Positions 1-6,881 of a stretch of 17,698 nt of DNA are shown here, piece by piece. The DNA comes from Gammaproteobacteria bacterium (GTDB taxonomy: Bacteria; Pseudomonadota; Gammaproteobacteria; DSM-16500). The notes beneath the pieces are model-generated. The model saw only the letters and a program-made list of their open reading frames with translations. It did not search any database and was not told the origin of the DNA. The stretch is from NCBI GenBank assembly GCA_013287025.1, contig JABDEN010000035.1, positions 1 through 17,698 of the forward strand, read 5' to 3'. How positions within the stretch are numbered: position 1 is the stretch's first letter; each line of letters opens with the position of its first letter. The translations under genes were made by a program, and so were the position numbers.

Positions 1-777
1 ATGAAGCAACGCATTTTCAATAGATTGTCCGTCCGCTAAACCGACCATGCGACGGAATAACAGCGGTAAATTCTTATTTTTAAACGGACTAAACCCTTGT
101 GCCTCTTTATAAAGTTTGTCGAGTGCTCGATAATACTCAATAAGAATGTTATTTCCCAAATCAACACTGATTGATTTATTTTCTAAAAGATTTTTCATAT
201 AAAAATAAAAATGATCCGAAAAATTTTGAATACTCTTGAGCCCAGCTTGGTCATCATTTTGTAGCTTGATATACAACGGATTATTCATGCGTATACCATT
301 TATGGTAAGGTGTCGAATAGAGTATAATGGTATGTGAGAGATACATATTTCTTTTTCAATATCTCCCCATGAACCTGAGCCTAATGTACCACGCACACAA
401 ATCAACGTCTTAGGTAAAAAAGCAGGATGAATTTCAGATAAAACACCTTTTTTAGAGTCACTATATCCGTCATTCATAAAACCTTTCGCGATATCGATAT
501 CAACAGATGCTGATTGAAAAATAGCTCTGTCATCGACATGTTTTCGAATAAGCTCTGATGTTATCTCCGAATCCGGTTTAATTTTACTACCTAATCCACG
601 CGCAATATAACCTGTAATCGTTACTGCTGCTTTTGGATATGATCCACCCAAAGCAGAAACCACCCTACTTTGGCCTTGAAATAGTGTTTTAGCTATATCG
701 CGATTTATTATTTTTACGTTGCCACTAGTGGTTAGATAACCCCGCTTTAGTAACGTAAACAACTTATAAGTTTGCAT
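1..777 (-). CDS. Unrecognised protein, 5' part only, open at the left edge
   Basis: A reading frame with no stop runs from an ATG at 777 down to base 1, giving 259 codons of the N-terminal part; the stop lies outside the window. An in-frame TAG at 789-787 bounds it upstream. I do not recognise a family. The protein is soluble-looking, with no signal peptide or membrane segment. It contains a Gly/Ser-rich stretch (VRGTLGSGSWGD, about residues 129-140) followed by a predicted beta-rich part (ISHIPLYSIRHLTINGI) and a charged helical C-terminal half. A weak GAGA lies about 8 bases before the ATG. The start overlaps the end of the IS66 remnant by 14 bases, so the gene may have gained or lost its 5' end through that element. 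The uninterrupted 777 bases argue for a real gene. Confidence 0.7.
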   Translation of the reverse strand, partial: MQTYKLFTLLKRGYLTTSGNVKIINRDIAKTLFQGQSRVVSALGGSYPKAAVTITGYIARGLGSKIKPDSEITSELIRKHVDDRAIFQSASVDIDIAKGFMNDGYSDSKKGVLSEIHPAFLPKTLICVRGTLGSGSWGDIEKEICISHIPLYSIRHLTINGIRMNNPLYIKLQNDDQAGLKSIQNFSDHFYFYMKNLLENKSISVDLGNNILIEYYRALDKLYKEAQGFSPFKNKNLPLLFRRMVGLADGQSIENALLH

Positions 778-1063
778 CGCTATTCTCTACTACTATATGA
801 TGGCATTGCCTAAAACTATCAATACGAAGCAAATTTCGATAATCTTCTTCAGACTTGCATAAACGAATGCGGTGCAACATACCACAAAAATATTGATAAG
901 GCTCAATATTATTTGCTTTGCATGTTTCAATCAAAGAATAAAAAAGTGCGCCGGCTTTTGGCTGTTCTTTGCAAAACTCTTTTTGCGTCAAGCCACTTTG
1001 TTTTTGTTGAGTTACAAGTTCTTGCCATTTTGCACGGCGTTCAATTTTTTCTGGTTTATTCAT
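764..1063 (-). pseudogene. IS66-family transposase remnant, TnpA start fused to TnpC end
   Basis: The 99-residue frame joins two pieces of an IS66 element. Residues 1-34 look like the start of the accessory protein TnpA (RRAKWQELV, then SGLTQKEFCKEQ, the usual recruiting-helix pattern). Residues 36-80 look like the extreme C-terminus of the TnpC transposase (FYSLIETCKANNIEPYQY, then a trailing LL motif). Everything between them, meaning the rest of TnpA, TnpB and the catalytic DDE core of TnpC, is missing. No convincing Shine-Dalgarno precedes the ATG and no clear terminal inverted repeats were found. It cannot transpose by itself. The family assignment is from remembered consensus motifs; the fusion is seen directly. 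Confidence 0.75.
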
Positions 1064-1128
1064 GATAATGTCTCGATTTTTAAAATTGAAGCATGCGGGA
1101 TTTTTTTTAGGTTAAGAAGATGTGTTTA

Positions 1129-1153
1129 GTCGAACGGATACATTCCGCTCGAC
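1129..1153. repeat. Short inverted repeat beside the IS66 remnant
   Basis: GTCGAACGG (1129-1137) and CCGCTCGAC (1145-1153) pair as a 9-base stem with one mismatch around a 7-base loop. It lies 66 bases upstream of the IS66 remnant's ATG and is GC-richer than its surroundings. It could belong to the end of the decayed element or be a small hairpin between genes. It is not followed by a T run on either strand, so it does not look like an intrinsic terminator. The rest of 1064-1243 holds nothing I can name. Confidence 0.35.
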
Positions 1154-1243
1154 AGAGGATGCGTATGTACCTACGAGGGAAATGAGGCTTTCATCAAGTC
1201 ATGAATAAATAGAAAAACGTATTGCTATATTTGACCACATTTC

Positions 1244-2149
1244 TCAATAAAATACTCTTTGCTGCCCAAAGATTGGTTTTTCATCTAGGTTAATTTCTTT
1301 TTTGTTTGTAGCCGGCTTGAAAAATAATTCCGATGCGTAATTGGTCAACATCATCTTATTGTTTGAATCATCTACAAGATTAGATAGTGTATTTATTGTT
1401 GCTAATTGTTCTATCAAAATCTTATAAAATCTTGAGTGTGAATTGGTGGGATCCATTAAAAATTCTTCAATTATTAATAGTCTACGTTCTGCGGGCGTTC
1501 CACCTTTCCATTCTTGTAATTTAAAGTAGTTCGCCATTATACCTCTTGCATATCTGTCGCCGTTCAATTTAAGCAACGTATGGTAAGTATTATTAGATGG
1601 ACGAGATTTTACTGAAATGTATTCTGTTACGCATGTTGTAACAAATCGATTAATTTGATCTTCTGTTAATTTGCTGAGTAGCTTAAGCTGGCAGGCAATT
1701 TCTTGCCAATCATAGAGGTGTTTTCGCATCACGGTTTGCAATGTTGAGATAAAAGGAGAACTGACTAAACCGATAACCGCACTGACAGGAATATGAAAAA
1801 AGAATGCGTATTCTTTAAAAATCCGCTTAAGCTCGAGATGACCCTTCCGAGGAATTTCCATATTATTTATGTACTCTGGATAAGATGCAAAGAAAAATCT
1901 AATTAAGCTTTTTTTAAAAAACTGCTTGTTTCCCATCGAATGACTATCAAACAATATTGCCGTTAATTTTATCTCGATCATTTCAGCTTCGCTTAAGCAT
2001 TTTGTATTAAAAGACGGATGGCTATATTCACTAATAATCTTAACTACATCTTTTGTAATAGGCGTATAATTGATGATTTTTTTTATTACTTTTTGTTGGA
2101 AAGTTAATGGATGCTTTGTTTTTTCTTTAGTCTCAGGGCTTCTGAACAT
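1244..2149 (-). CDS. Unrecognised 301-residue protein
   Basis: Complete frame from ATG at 2149 to a stop at 1244. No family is recognised. The protein is rich in Lys, Phe and Leu and predicted mostly helical, with no signal peptide and no clear membrane span; the most hydrophobic stretch is around FFFHIPVSAVIGLVSSPFIST. Residues about 29-43 (TPITKDVVKIISEYS) loosely resemble the first helices of F-box-like domains in Legionellales proteins, and the window does carry a better F-box-like protein at 13972-15201, but the match here is too weak to use. It stands alone, with an IS66 remnant downstream and AT-rich DNA upstream. A secreted host-interaction protein is possible but unproven. Confidence 0.6.
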   Translation of the reverse strand: MFRSPETKEKTKHPLTFQQKVIKKIINYTPITKDVVKIISEYSHPSFNTKCLSEAEMIEIKLTAILFDSHSMGNKQFFKKSLIRFFFASYPEYINNMEIPRKGHLELKRIFKEYAFFFHIPVSAVIGLVSSPFISTLQTVMRKHLYDWQEIACQLKLLSKLTEDQINRFVTTCVTEYISVKSRPSNNTYHTLLKLNGDRYARGIMANYFKLQEWKGGTPAERRLLIIEEFLMDPTNSHSRFYKILIEQLATINTLSNLVDDSNNKMMLTNYASELFFKPATNKKEINLDEKPIFGQQRVFY

Positions 2150-2253
2150 ACATTTCTACTTTATTATTATTAATAAGAATATTTTAACAAAATAACTTGT
2201 AATTTATACATATAATTTTAATGAAAATTTTGCATGGTGGAAAAACATCATAA

Positions 2254-2346
2254 ACTTTACAATGGAATCGTGAAGATTGTTGGCGTATTATTTTTAAATT
2301 TGAAAGACAAGATGCAATTTTAGTTAATTATCTTGATTATCATTGA
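2254..2346 (+). pseudogene. higB: Decayed higB toxin, C-terminal fragment
   Basis: Upstream of the higA-like gene, the frame ending in TGA at 2344-2346 reads TLQWNREDCWRIIFKF, then a short run ending VNYLDYH. HigB toxins of the RelE/ParE fold typically end with a WRICF...VEI.DYH signature immediately before higA, so this is the toxin's last strand region. An in-frame TAA at 2251-2253 cuts it off, and no start or N-terminal half can be found in the AT-rich DNA before it. The spacing to the antitoxin ATG (12 bases) is as in an intact locus. The toxin is therefore inactivated while its antitoxin stays open. Confidence 0.75.
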
Positions 2347-2358
2347 TTAGACGTAAAT

Positions 2359-2610
2359 ATGATTCACGAACCTTTACATCCCGGTGAAATTATAAAAGCG
2401 CTCTGCGTTGAAGCAACAGGGCTTAATGTTACTGAAGCCGCCAGAAGACTGGGTGTAGATAGAACAACTTTTTCTAGACTCATTAATGGTCATGCTGGCA
2501 TTAGTCCTGAAATGGCGATTCGTCTTTCTATTGCACTCACCAAACCAGCAACGATGTGGATGAATTTGCAACGGGATTATGATTTATATAAGGCAGAAAA
2601 AAAAAAATAA
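2359..2610 (+). CDS. higA: HigA-family antitoxin, orphaned
   Basis: 83-residue XRE-type DNA-binding protein of the HigA addiction-module family. The family signature PLHPGEII is at residues 5-12, followed by a helix-turn-helix over about residues 21-60 ([20 protein letters not shown], then [14 protein letters not shown]) and the typical end [13 protein letters not shown]. HigA binds and neutralises HigB and represses its own operon. Here the partner toxin just upstream is a fragment, so HigA could be an orphan acting only as a repressor, or could guard against a related toxin elsewhere. The ribosome binding site is weak. An 11-A run (2597-2607) encodes the C-terminal lysines and is prone to slippage. 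It is close to the usual length, so the antitoxin itself looks intact. Confidence 0.85.
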   Translation: MIHEPLHPGEIIKALCVEATGLNVTEAARRLGVDRTTFSRLINGHAGISPEMAIRLSIALTKPATMWMNLQRDYDLYKAEKKK

Positions 2611-2633
2611 TTACTAATAAGGAAATACTAATT

Positions 2634-3230
2634 ATGACAGATGAAATAAGTAAGTTTTTAAATATTCGAGAAACTCGGTTGAGTGAAATGGAAATTGCTA
2701 TCAAGCTATACATTGAAATTGGCAATACCTTAAGCCCACCGACAACAAGATTAAAATTTAGTAATGATAGCTATACAGATGGATGTATATATCAATTTTT
2801 TGCGTTTATTCAAACGAATACGTTGCTTTATTTCATATTTAATAGTTTTATATCCATAATTGGTGGTTACGATCCCAAAAAAGAATGCTTAAAATCTTGG
2901 GAAAACTTCCAATTAACACAGAATAAAATTGATCTATTATTAGAAATACGAGCGAGATATATTGAAATAAGAAATAATGTAATTTCACATATATCTACAA
3001 CTTTTAGGATAACAGAAAATCATAGTATTGAGACTATACAAATTCTTAAAGATATACAGGAATTACGAAACATTCTTAATGACGTTAGAAAATTAAACAA
3101 TATCCCAATCCTATTAAAAATGAAAGAACCAGACCATCATGCTATTGAAGGAATGCGAAAACTTTTCGGGAAATTTAATTCGAATCATTTAAAACCAGAT
3201 TACAAAATAACTAAATCATCTAGATCATAA
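2634..3230 (+). CDS. Small helical protein with HEPN-like Rx5H motif
   Basis: 198 residues, starting at ATG 2634 with AAGGAAA 8 bases upstream and only 23 bases after the orphan higA stop, so probably co-transcribed with it. No family is recognised with certainty. It is Ile/Asn/Lys-rich and helical. Residues 113-119 read RNNVISH, an R-polar-x4-H pattern like the catalytic motif of HEPN-fold RNases (R-x4-6-H, with Asn after the Arg). This sits inside a long helix, as expected (LLLEIRARYIEIRNNVISH). A hydrophobic stretch at 52-76 (IYQFFAFIQ through FISIIGG) may be a buried helix. The location between two antitoxin genes supports a toxin or phage-defence role. That role is an inference; the motif is short and could be chance. 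Confidence 0.6.
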   Translation: MTDEISKFLNIRETRLSEMEIAIKLYIEIGNTLSPPTTRLKFSNDSYTDGCIYQFFAFIQTNTLLYFIFNSFISIIGGYDPKKECLKSWENFQLTQNKIDLLLEIRARYIEIRNNVISHISTTFRITENHSIETIQILKDIQELRNILNDVRKLNNIPILLKMKEPDHHAIEGMRKLFGKFNSNHLKPDYKITKSSRS

Positions 3231-3244
3231 AGTTAGATATTGTA

Positions 3245-3283
3245 ATATGTCGTGTTGACATATATGTCATATTGACATATAAT
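3245..3283 (+). promoter_or_regulatory. Strong promoter with two tandem operators for higBA
   Basis: A near-perfect sigma-70 promoter reads TTGACA (3255-3260), a 17-base spacer and TATAAT (3278-3283). Two 19-base inverted repeats lie on it. The first is ATATGTCG-TGT-TGACATAT (3245-3263, one mismatch) and covers the -35 box. The second is ATATGTCA-TAT-TGACATAT (3262-3280, perfect) and covers the spacer and the start of the -10 box. Their centres are 17 bases apart. This is what is expected for an autorepressed toxin-antitoxin operon, with the HigA dimer (probably the 3613-4041 product) as likely binder. Confidence 0.8.
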
Positions 3284-3307
3284 TACATAAACTAAAGGAG
3301 TGTGATT

Positions 3308-3616
3308 TTGCATATTATTTCAAAAAAGAAAATTCGCAGCTATTGCAAGGATAATGTTCAAGCGGATCTGCCCTTGACCGCGTGGTTCATAACCATGCAA
3401 GAAACAAATGCAAAAACGCTAACCGAGCTAAAAAAGATATTTAATGGTGTTGATTATGTGCATGGATATACCATTTTTAATGTTGGTGGAAATAATTATC
3501 GTTTAATTACAGCAATGCATTACAACACTCAACGCTGTTACATTAGAGCCATATGGACACATGCTGAATATAGCAAAACGTACAACCAAATTAAGTTAAA
3601 ACGAGGTAAATTATGA
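3308..3616 (+). CDS. higB: HigB-type mRNA interferase toxin
   Basis: About 102 residues, RelE-fold HigB toxin. Toxins of this family cut mRNA at the ribosome when freed from HigA. The N-terminus HIISKKKIRSYC matches the family's usual I-S-x-K-x-L/I-R opening. The middle YTIFNVGGNNYRLI and the end CYIRAIWTHAEYSK (conserved W/THxEY) are the family's core strands. A GTG at 3302 is also in frame, but AGGAG (3296-3300) sits 1 base from it and 7 bases from the TTG at 3308. The TTG also puts the family's M-x-I-I-S start at residue 1, so I choose 3308. The TGA stop overlaps the antitoxin ATG by 4 bases, giving translational coupling. It is full length with no visible damage. Confidence 0.88.
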   Translation: MHIISKKKIRSYCKDNVQADLPLTAWFITMQETNAKTLTELKKIFNGVDYVHGYTIFNVGGNNYRLITAMHYNTQRCYIRAIWTHAEYSKTYNQIKLKRGKL

Positions 3617-4041
3617 AAGCTTTAGCAATTGACTATATAAATCCAAAAACGGATCACAAATTTCATCTACCTATTTCTATATTCAAAAAGCCAAATAATG
3701 CCAAAGAATACGCTATGCTAGAAAAATTTCTTGATAAATTAATTGATGAAGTACGGAATGATGAAAAACATCCATTAGCACTAGTTATGCAAATCATTGG
3801 TGATAACTTAGAACAATATGATAATGAGCATTATCCTACCATTGGTCATCATATAAATGAAATTGATATGGTTAAATATTTGATGAAATCTCATCAACTT
3901 AATCAAAATGATTTAGCAGATGTTTTTGGTAGCCAAGCAAATGTATCTAAATTCCTTAATGGAGAACGCTCATTGTCTAAAAATCAAATTGCAGGTTTGA
4001 AAAAAAAATTTGGAATTAGCGCAGATTTTTTTATCAAATGA
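3613..4041 (+). CDS. higA: HigA antitoxin of the COG5499 type, partner of the intact HigB
   Basis: 142 residues. The N-terminal part (residues 1-85) holds the toxin-facing region, with the P-I-x-x-x-x-x-A-x-x-Y-A-M-L-E-x-x-x-D-x-L-I-D-E-V pattern seen in this antitoxin group. The C-terminal half is an XRE helix-turn-helix (about residues 87-142: MVKYLMKSHQLNQNDLADVF, then QANVSKFLNGERSLS and a closing FGISADFF). GAGG lies 6 bases before the ATG, and the start overlaps the toxin stop as ATGA. It neutralises HigB and probably represses the operon by binding the palindromes at 3245-3280. It belongs to a different HigA subtype from the orphan at 2359-2610, so the two modules were likely acquired separately. 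Confidence 0.87.
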   Translation: MKALAIDYINPKTDHKFHLPISIFKKPNNAKEYAMLEKFLDKLIDEVRNDEKHPLALVMQIIGDNLEQYDNEHYPTIGHHINEIDMVKYLMKSHQLNQNDLADVFGSQANVSKFLNGERSLSKNQIAGLKKKFGISADFFIK

Positions 4042-4180
4042 TAGCTATGTGCTAAATAATTTATAAACAAAGTTATTTAAAAAAAATTCCTTAATCTTTT
4101 TACAGGTGTCAAAAGAGTATGGATAGATCACGAGCAACCCCAATTTTAAATTAAAATCTCTAGGAGTTTATCGAAAGTAC

Positions 4181-4231
4181 TTAATTTACTGGGCTGAATA
4201 TATTATAATTATACCTAGCCCAGTAAATTAA
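4181..4231. repeat. Perfect 15-base inverted repeat before the ATPase gene
   Basis: TTAATTTACTGGGCT (4181-4195) and AGCCCAGTAAATTAA (4217-4231) are exact reverse complements around a 21-base AT-rich loop. The loop contains TATAAT (4204-4209), which could serve as the -10 box of the downstream gene. The structure ends 10 bases before the ATPase GTG, so folding in the mRNA would lie next to or over the AAGGAT ribosome binding site. A related hairpin sharing TACTGGGCT and AGCCC follows the gene at 5706-5735. The remainder of 4042-4241 is AT-rich with nothing recognisable. Confidence 0.75.
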
Positions 4232-4241
4232 GGATCTTGTT

Positions 4242-5699
4242 GTGAAAATAATTGGAAGAAAGGAAGAGCAAACAGAACTTATCGAGGTTTTCAACTCCAA
4301 AAAAGCTGAGTTCGTTGTTTTATACGGGCGAAGAAGAATTGGAAAAACATTTTTGATAGAACAATTTTTTCGTTCTAAAAAATGCATATTTTTTCATGTT
4401 ACAGGCATTCAAGATGGTTTATTGAAAGAGCAGCTTGCGCAATTTGCTAAGGCTATTGGAGAAACATTTTATAAAGGCGCCAAAATAGAAGTTGCTAATT
4501 CTTGGATGCAAGCTTTTGAAGAGCTAAATAATGTTATTACTAAAGCACCTCAACCAACGAAGTTTGTTATATTTATTGATGAATTACCATGGATGGCAAC
4601 AAAACGATCGAGAATATTACAAGCATTGGATTATTATTGGAATCATTATTGGTCGAAAAATAACAAATTGAAACTAGTCGTTTGTGGCTCTAGCGCATCA
4701 TGGATAATTAAAAATATCATATACAATAAAGGTGGTCTTCACAATCGATATACATGTAATTTATTAATAAAGCCTTTTTCTCTAAATGAAACAAAAGAAT
4801 TTCTAAAATATAGAAATATTAAATTTAATAATAAACAAGTATTGCAATTATACATGGTTGTTGGTGGTGTTCCGCATTATTTAGATAAGATAAAAAAGAA
4901 TTTATCTGCTGCACAAAATATCGATCAATTATGTTTTAGAGAAAATGGATTTTTATTTTCTGAATTTGATAAATTATTTAAATCATTATTTGATGACGCA
5001 AAAATATATATTGAACTTATAAAAATTATTTCTAAATTGAGAGAAGGAGTTACAAGATCTTATATTGAACAACATAGTAAGCTATCCAAAAAAGGTGGGA
5101 CACTTACGGATAGATTAAACGATTTGGAACAAGCTGGGTTTATAAAATCATTTTTACCATTTAAACATCAGAGGCAAGGTGTGTATTATCGCATTATTGA
5201 CGAATATACGTACTTTTACTTGAAATGGATCGAACCAGAAAAGAAAATATTTTTATCAAATGAATCTGAAAACGATTACTGGGTACATAGTTCAAATACA
5301 GCAATGTATTATGCTTGGATGGGATATTCATTTGAGTCTGTTTGCTATAAGCATATCAATCTAATTCAAAAGTCACTTAAAATACCTGGTGGATCAAAAG
5401 CGGGAACATGGCGCTTTAGTCCTAAGAAAGGGAGCAAAGATAAAGGCGCTCAGATTGATCTTCTATTTGAAAGGAAAGATGATTCTATAACGATATGCGA
5501 AATTAAGTGTACGGATAAACCGTTTTTAATAGATAAAAAATATTATGACATATTGATGAATAAGGTTGCTGTCTATCAAAAAATTTCTAAAACAACAAAA
5601 AATATTTTTGTTGCGTTTATTTCAGTTAGCGGTATCAAAAAATCTGTATATGCGAATAACGTGACAGGAGTTGTTACACTTGATAATTTATTATCGTAA
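4242..5699 (+). CDS. AAA ATPase with C-terminal nuclease-like domain (DUF234 type)
   Basis: 485 residues, GTG start with AGGA 7 bases upstream. The N-terminal AAA/STAND-like ATPase has Walker A GRRRIGKT (29-36) and Walker B FVIFIDE (108-114) followed by LPWM. A sensor-like CGSSASWI follows, then the G-G-V-P-H-Y-L segment typical of the archaeal-type ATPase family, and a winged-helix part (about 270-330). The C-terminal DUF234-like domain carries the PD-(D/E)xK pattern Asp406...Glu420-Ile-Lys422 (IDLLFER, then ICEIKCT), so a nuclease fold is likely and the active residues are present. The physiological role of this family is not established. The gene stands alone and is bracketed by two related hairpins, suggesting a gene that moves as a unit. 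It is strongly AT-rich like the rest of the island. Confidence 0.85.
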   Translation: MKIIGRKEEQTELIEVFNSKKAEFVVLYGRRRIGKTFLIEQFFRSKKCIFFHVTGIQDGLLKEQLAQFAKAIGETFYKGAKIEVANSWMQAFEELNNVITKAPQPTKFVIFIDELPWMATKRSRILQALDYYWNHYWSKNNKLKLVVCGSSASWIIKNIIYNKGGLHNRYTCNLLIKPFSLNETKEFLKYRNIKFNNKQVLQLYMVVGGVPHYLDKIKKNLSAAQNIDQLCFRENGFLFSEFDKLFKSLFDDAKIYIELIKIISKLREGVTRSYIEQHSKLSKKGGTLTDRLNDLEQAGFIKSFLPFKHQRQGVYYRIIDEYTYFYLKWIEPEKKIFLSNESENDYWVHSSNTAMYYAWMGYSFESVCYKHINLIQKSLKIPGGSKAGTWRFSPKKGSKDKGAQIDLLFERKDDSITICEIKCTDKPFLIDKKYYDILMNKVAVYQKISKTTKNIFVAFISVSGIKKSVYANNVTGVVTLDNLLS

Positions 5700-5705
5700 T
5701 CTACT

Positions 5706-5735
5706 GGGCTATATATAAAAAATTATATATAGCCC
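5706..5735. repeat. Perfect 13-base hairpin after the ATPase gene
   Basis: GGGCTATATATAA (5706-5718) pairs exactly with TTATATATAGCCC (5723-5735) around an AAAA loop, starting 7 bases after the ATPase stop. It lacks a following T run, so it is not a classic intrinsic terminator, though it could protect the mRNA 3' end. TACTGGGCT (5702-5710) repeats the left arm of the hairpin upstream of the same gene. The rest of 5736-5875 has no gene. Confidence 0.75.
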
Positions 5736-5875
5736 GTGCATTACTGCTTTAAAAGGAAGGCTAAAATAAAGCATTTTCAAACTACATATAGGAAATTTAA
5801 TAGAAAACTTAAATGCCCAACTAGGCCTGACTTTGCCAAAAAGAAGACATAGATAGTATAGGCTAGGCTATAAAC

Positions 5876-6841
5876 CTACCGAACTTTTTCAGATGGAAAT
5901 TTTTCTCGTAACTTATTCTGTCTAATTTTGAAAAAATAATAATAAGGTACTTTCAAAATTCCCCAAGTCCAAATAGATTCATGATCATTAAATGCAGCTA
6001 GAGTCTTATCAATTGTCATTCCAACATTTTCTAAAAATCCATGTAATTTGATATTTTTTTTAATTTTTCGTCTTACGGGATGATATTTTTTTCTGTTTTC
6101 TTCGATTAACACTTCATATAATAATTTTTCATCACGTTTATATTCAACTAATAGATTTTTTTGCCATAGAAATAACTCTCGCAGCTCGGGATGATCACGA
6201 AAAAAAGGAACAATAATTAATGGCCTTAAATAAACAGCCAATGTCAAATCCACAGCTGAAAAAGTATTATTTATCAAAAATTGATTTAATTTTAATTTTT
6301 CTGCTATTTCAATTAAATATATTTCAAGTTCTTCATAAAGATTCAATTCTTCATTCAATTCAAGGCGGAACCTCTTGATTAAGATTATCGCCAAAAACAT
6401 CGATGAAAATCTGCATATCAAAGGAAGATTAAAAAATCCTTTCCAAATATTGGATAAAAATAATTTAGCTAAAATAGTTGGTTTTTCAAGAATAAGCTGA
6501 GTATATCCCAATCTTCTTGCAAGAACTCCTAGCTTTGAATCTAATTCAATTAAGTATTGATAAATTAAGTTATTTTTCTCATTTAGAAATAAAGAAGGAG
6601 AATCAGGATAAGTTTCTTCCAGATACTTTAATATAGATGATGAATCAGAAATAGCTATCTTTGTTTTTTCATCAAAAATCAAAGGAACCAAATGTCTTGA
6701 TTGGGTGCAAGCGTATTGTTTCATTTCTTTTTTAGTAAAAGCATTGATACTTATTTTTTTCCAATTTAAATTTTTATAATCTAATGCCCAACGAATTTTT
6801 TCACAATAATGCGACCAGTGTAATTCATATAAAATAATCAT
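5876..6841 (-). CDS. Glutathione S-transferase-like protein
   Basis: 321 residues, ATG at 6841 with AGGAA 6 bases upstream. The N-terminal thioredoxin-like domain (about 1-80) has the opening LYELHWSHYCEKIRWAL, with Ser10-x-x-Cys13 at the usual GST active-site position. It also has the cis-proline VPLI and the glutathione-binding S-D-S-S-S-I-L-K-Y-L-E segment. The helical C-terminal domain is longer than usual (typical GSTs are 200-230 residues), with a basic tail of about 60 residues after HPVRRKIKK. The substrate is unknown. It lies 145 bases downstream of the hydrolase on the same strand, separated by a palindromic repeat, so it may or may not be read with the lipid cluster. A detoxification or thiol-transfer role is plausible but inferred. 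Confidence 0.8.
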   Translation of the reverse strand: MIILYELHWSHYCEKIRWALDYKNLNWKKISINAFTKKEMKQYACTQSRHLVPLIFDEKTKIAISDSSSILKYLEETYPDSPSLFLNEKNNLIYQYLIELDSKLGVLARRLGYTQLILEKPTILAKLFLSNIWKGFFNLPLICRFSSMFLAIILIKRFRLELNEELNLYEELEIYLIEIAEKLKLNQFLINNTFSAVDLTLAVYLRPLIIVPFFRDHPELRELFLWQKNLLVEYKRDEKLLYEVLIEENRKKYHPVRRKIKKNIKLHGFLENVGMTIDKTLAAFNDHESIWTWGILKVPYYYFFKIRQNKLREKFPSEKVR

Positions 6842-6881
6842 TAAAACTTCCTAATTGTGATTTAAATAAGTATATTCACTT

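Noticed and set aside
872..1129. Plus-strand frame of 85 codons
   Set aside because: It is the antisense of the IS66 remnant, low-complexity Phe/Leu-rich, with no ribosome binding site.
3245..3283. CRISPR-like or iteron-like array from the repeated TGACATAT half-sites
   Set aside because: There are only four half-sites, in inverted pairs over a promoter, without spacers or replication genes; operator sites explain them better.
4181..4387. Minus-strand frame of 68 codons at the ATPase start
   Set aside because: Its 3' part is the inverted repeat and the rest is antisense to the Walker A region of a clearly real gene.
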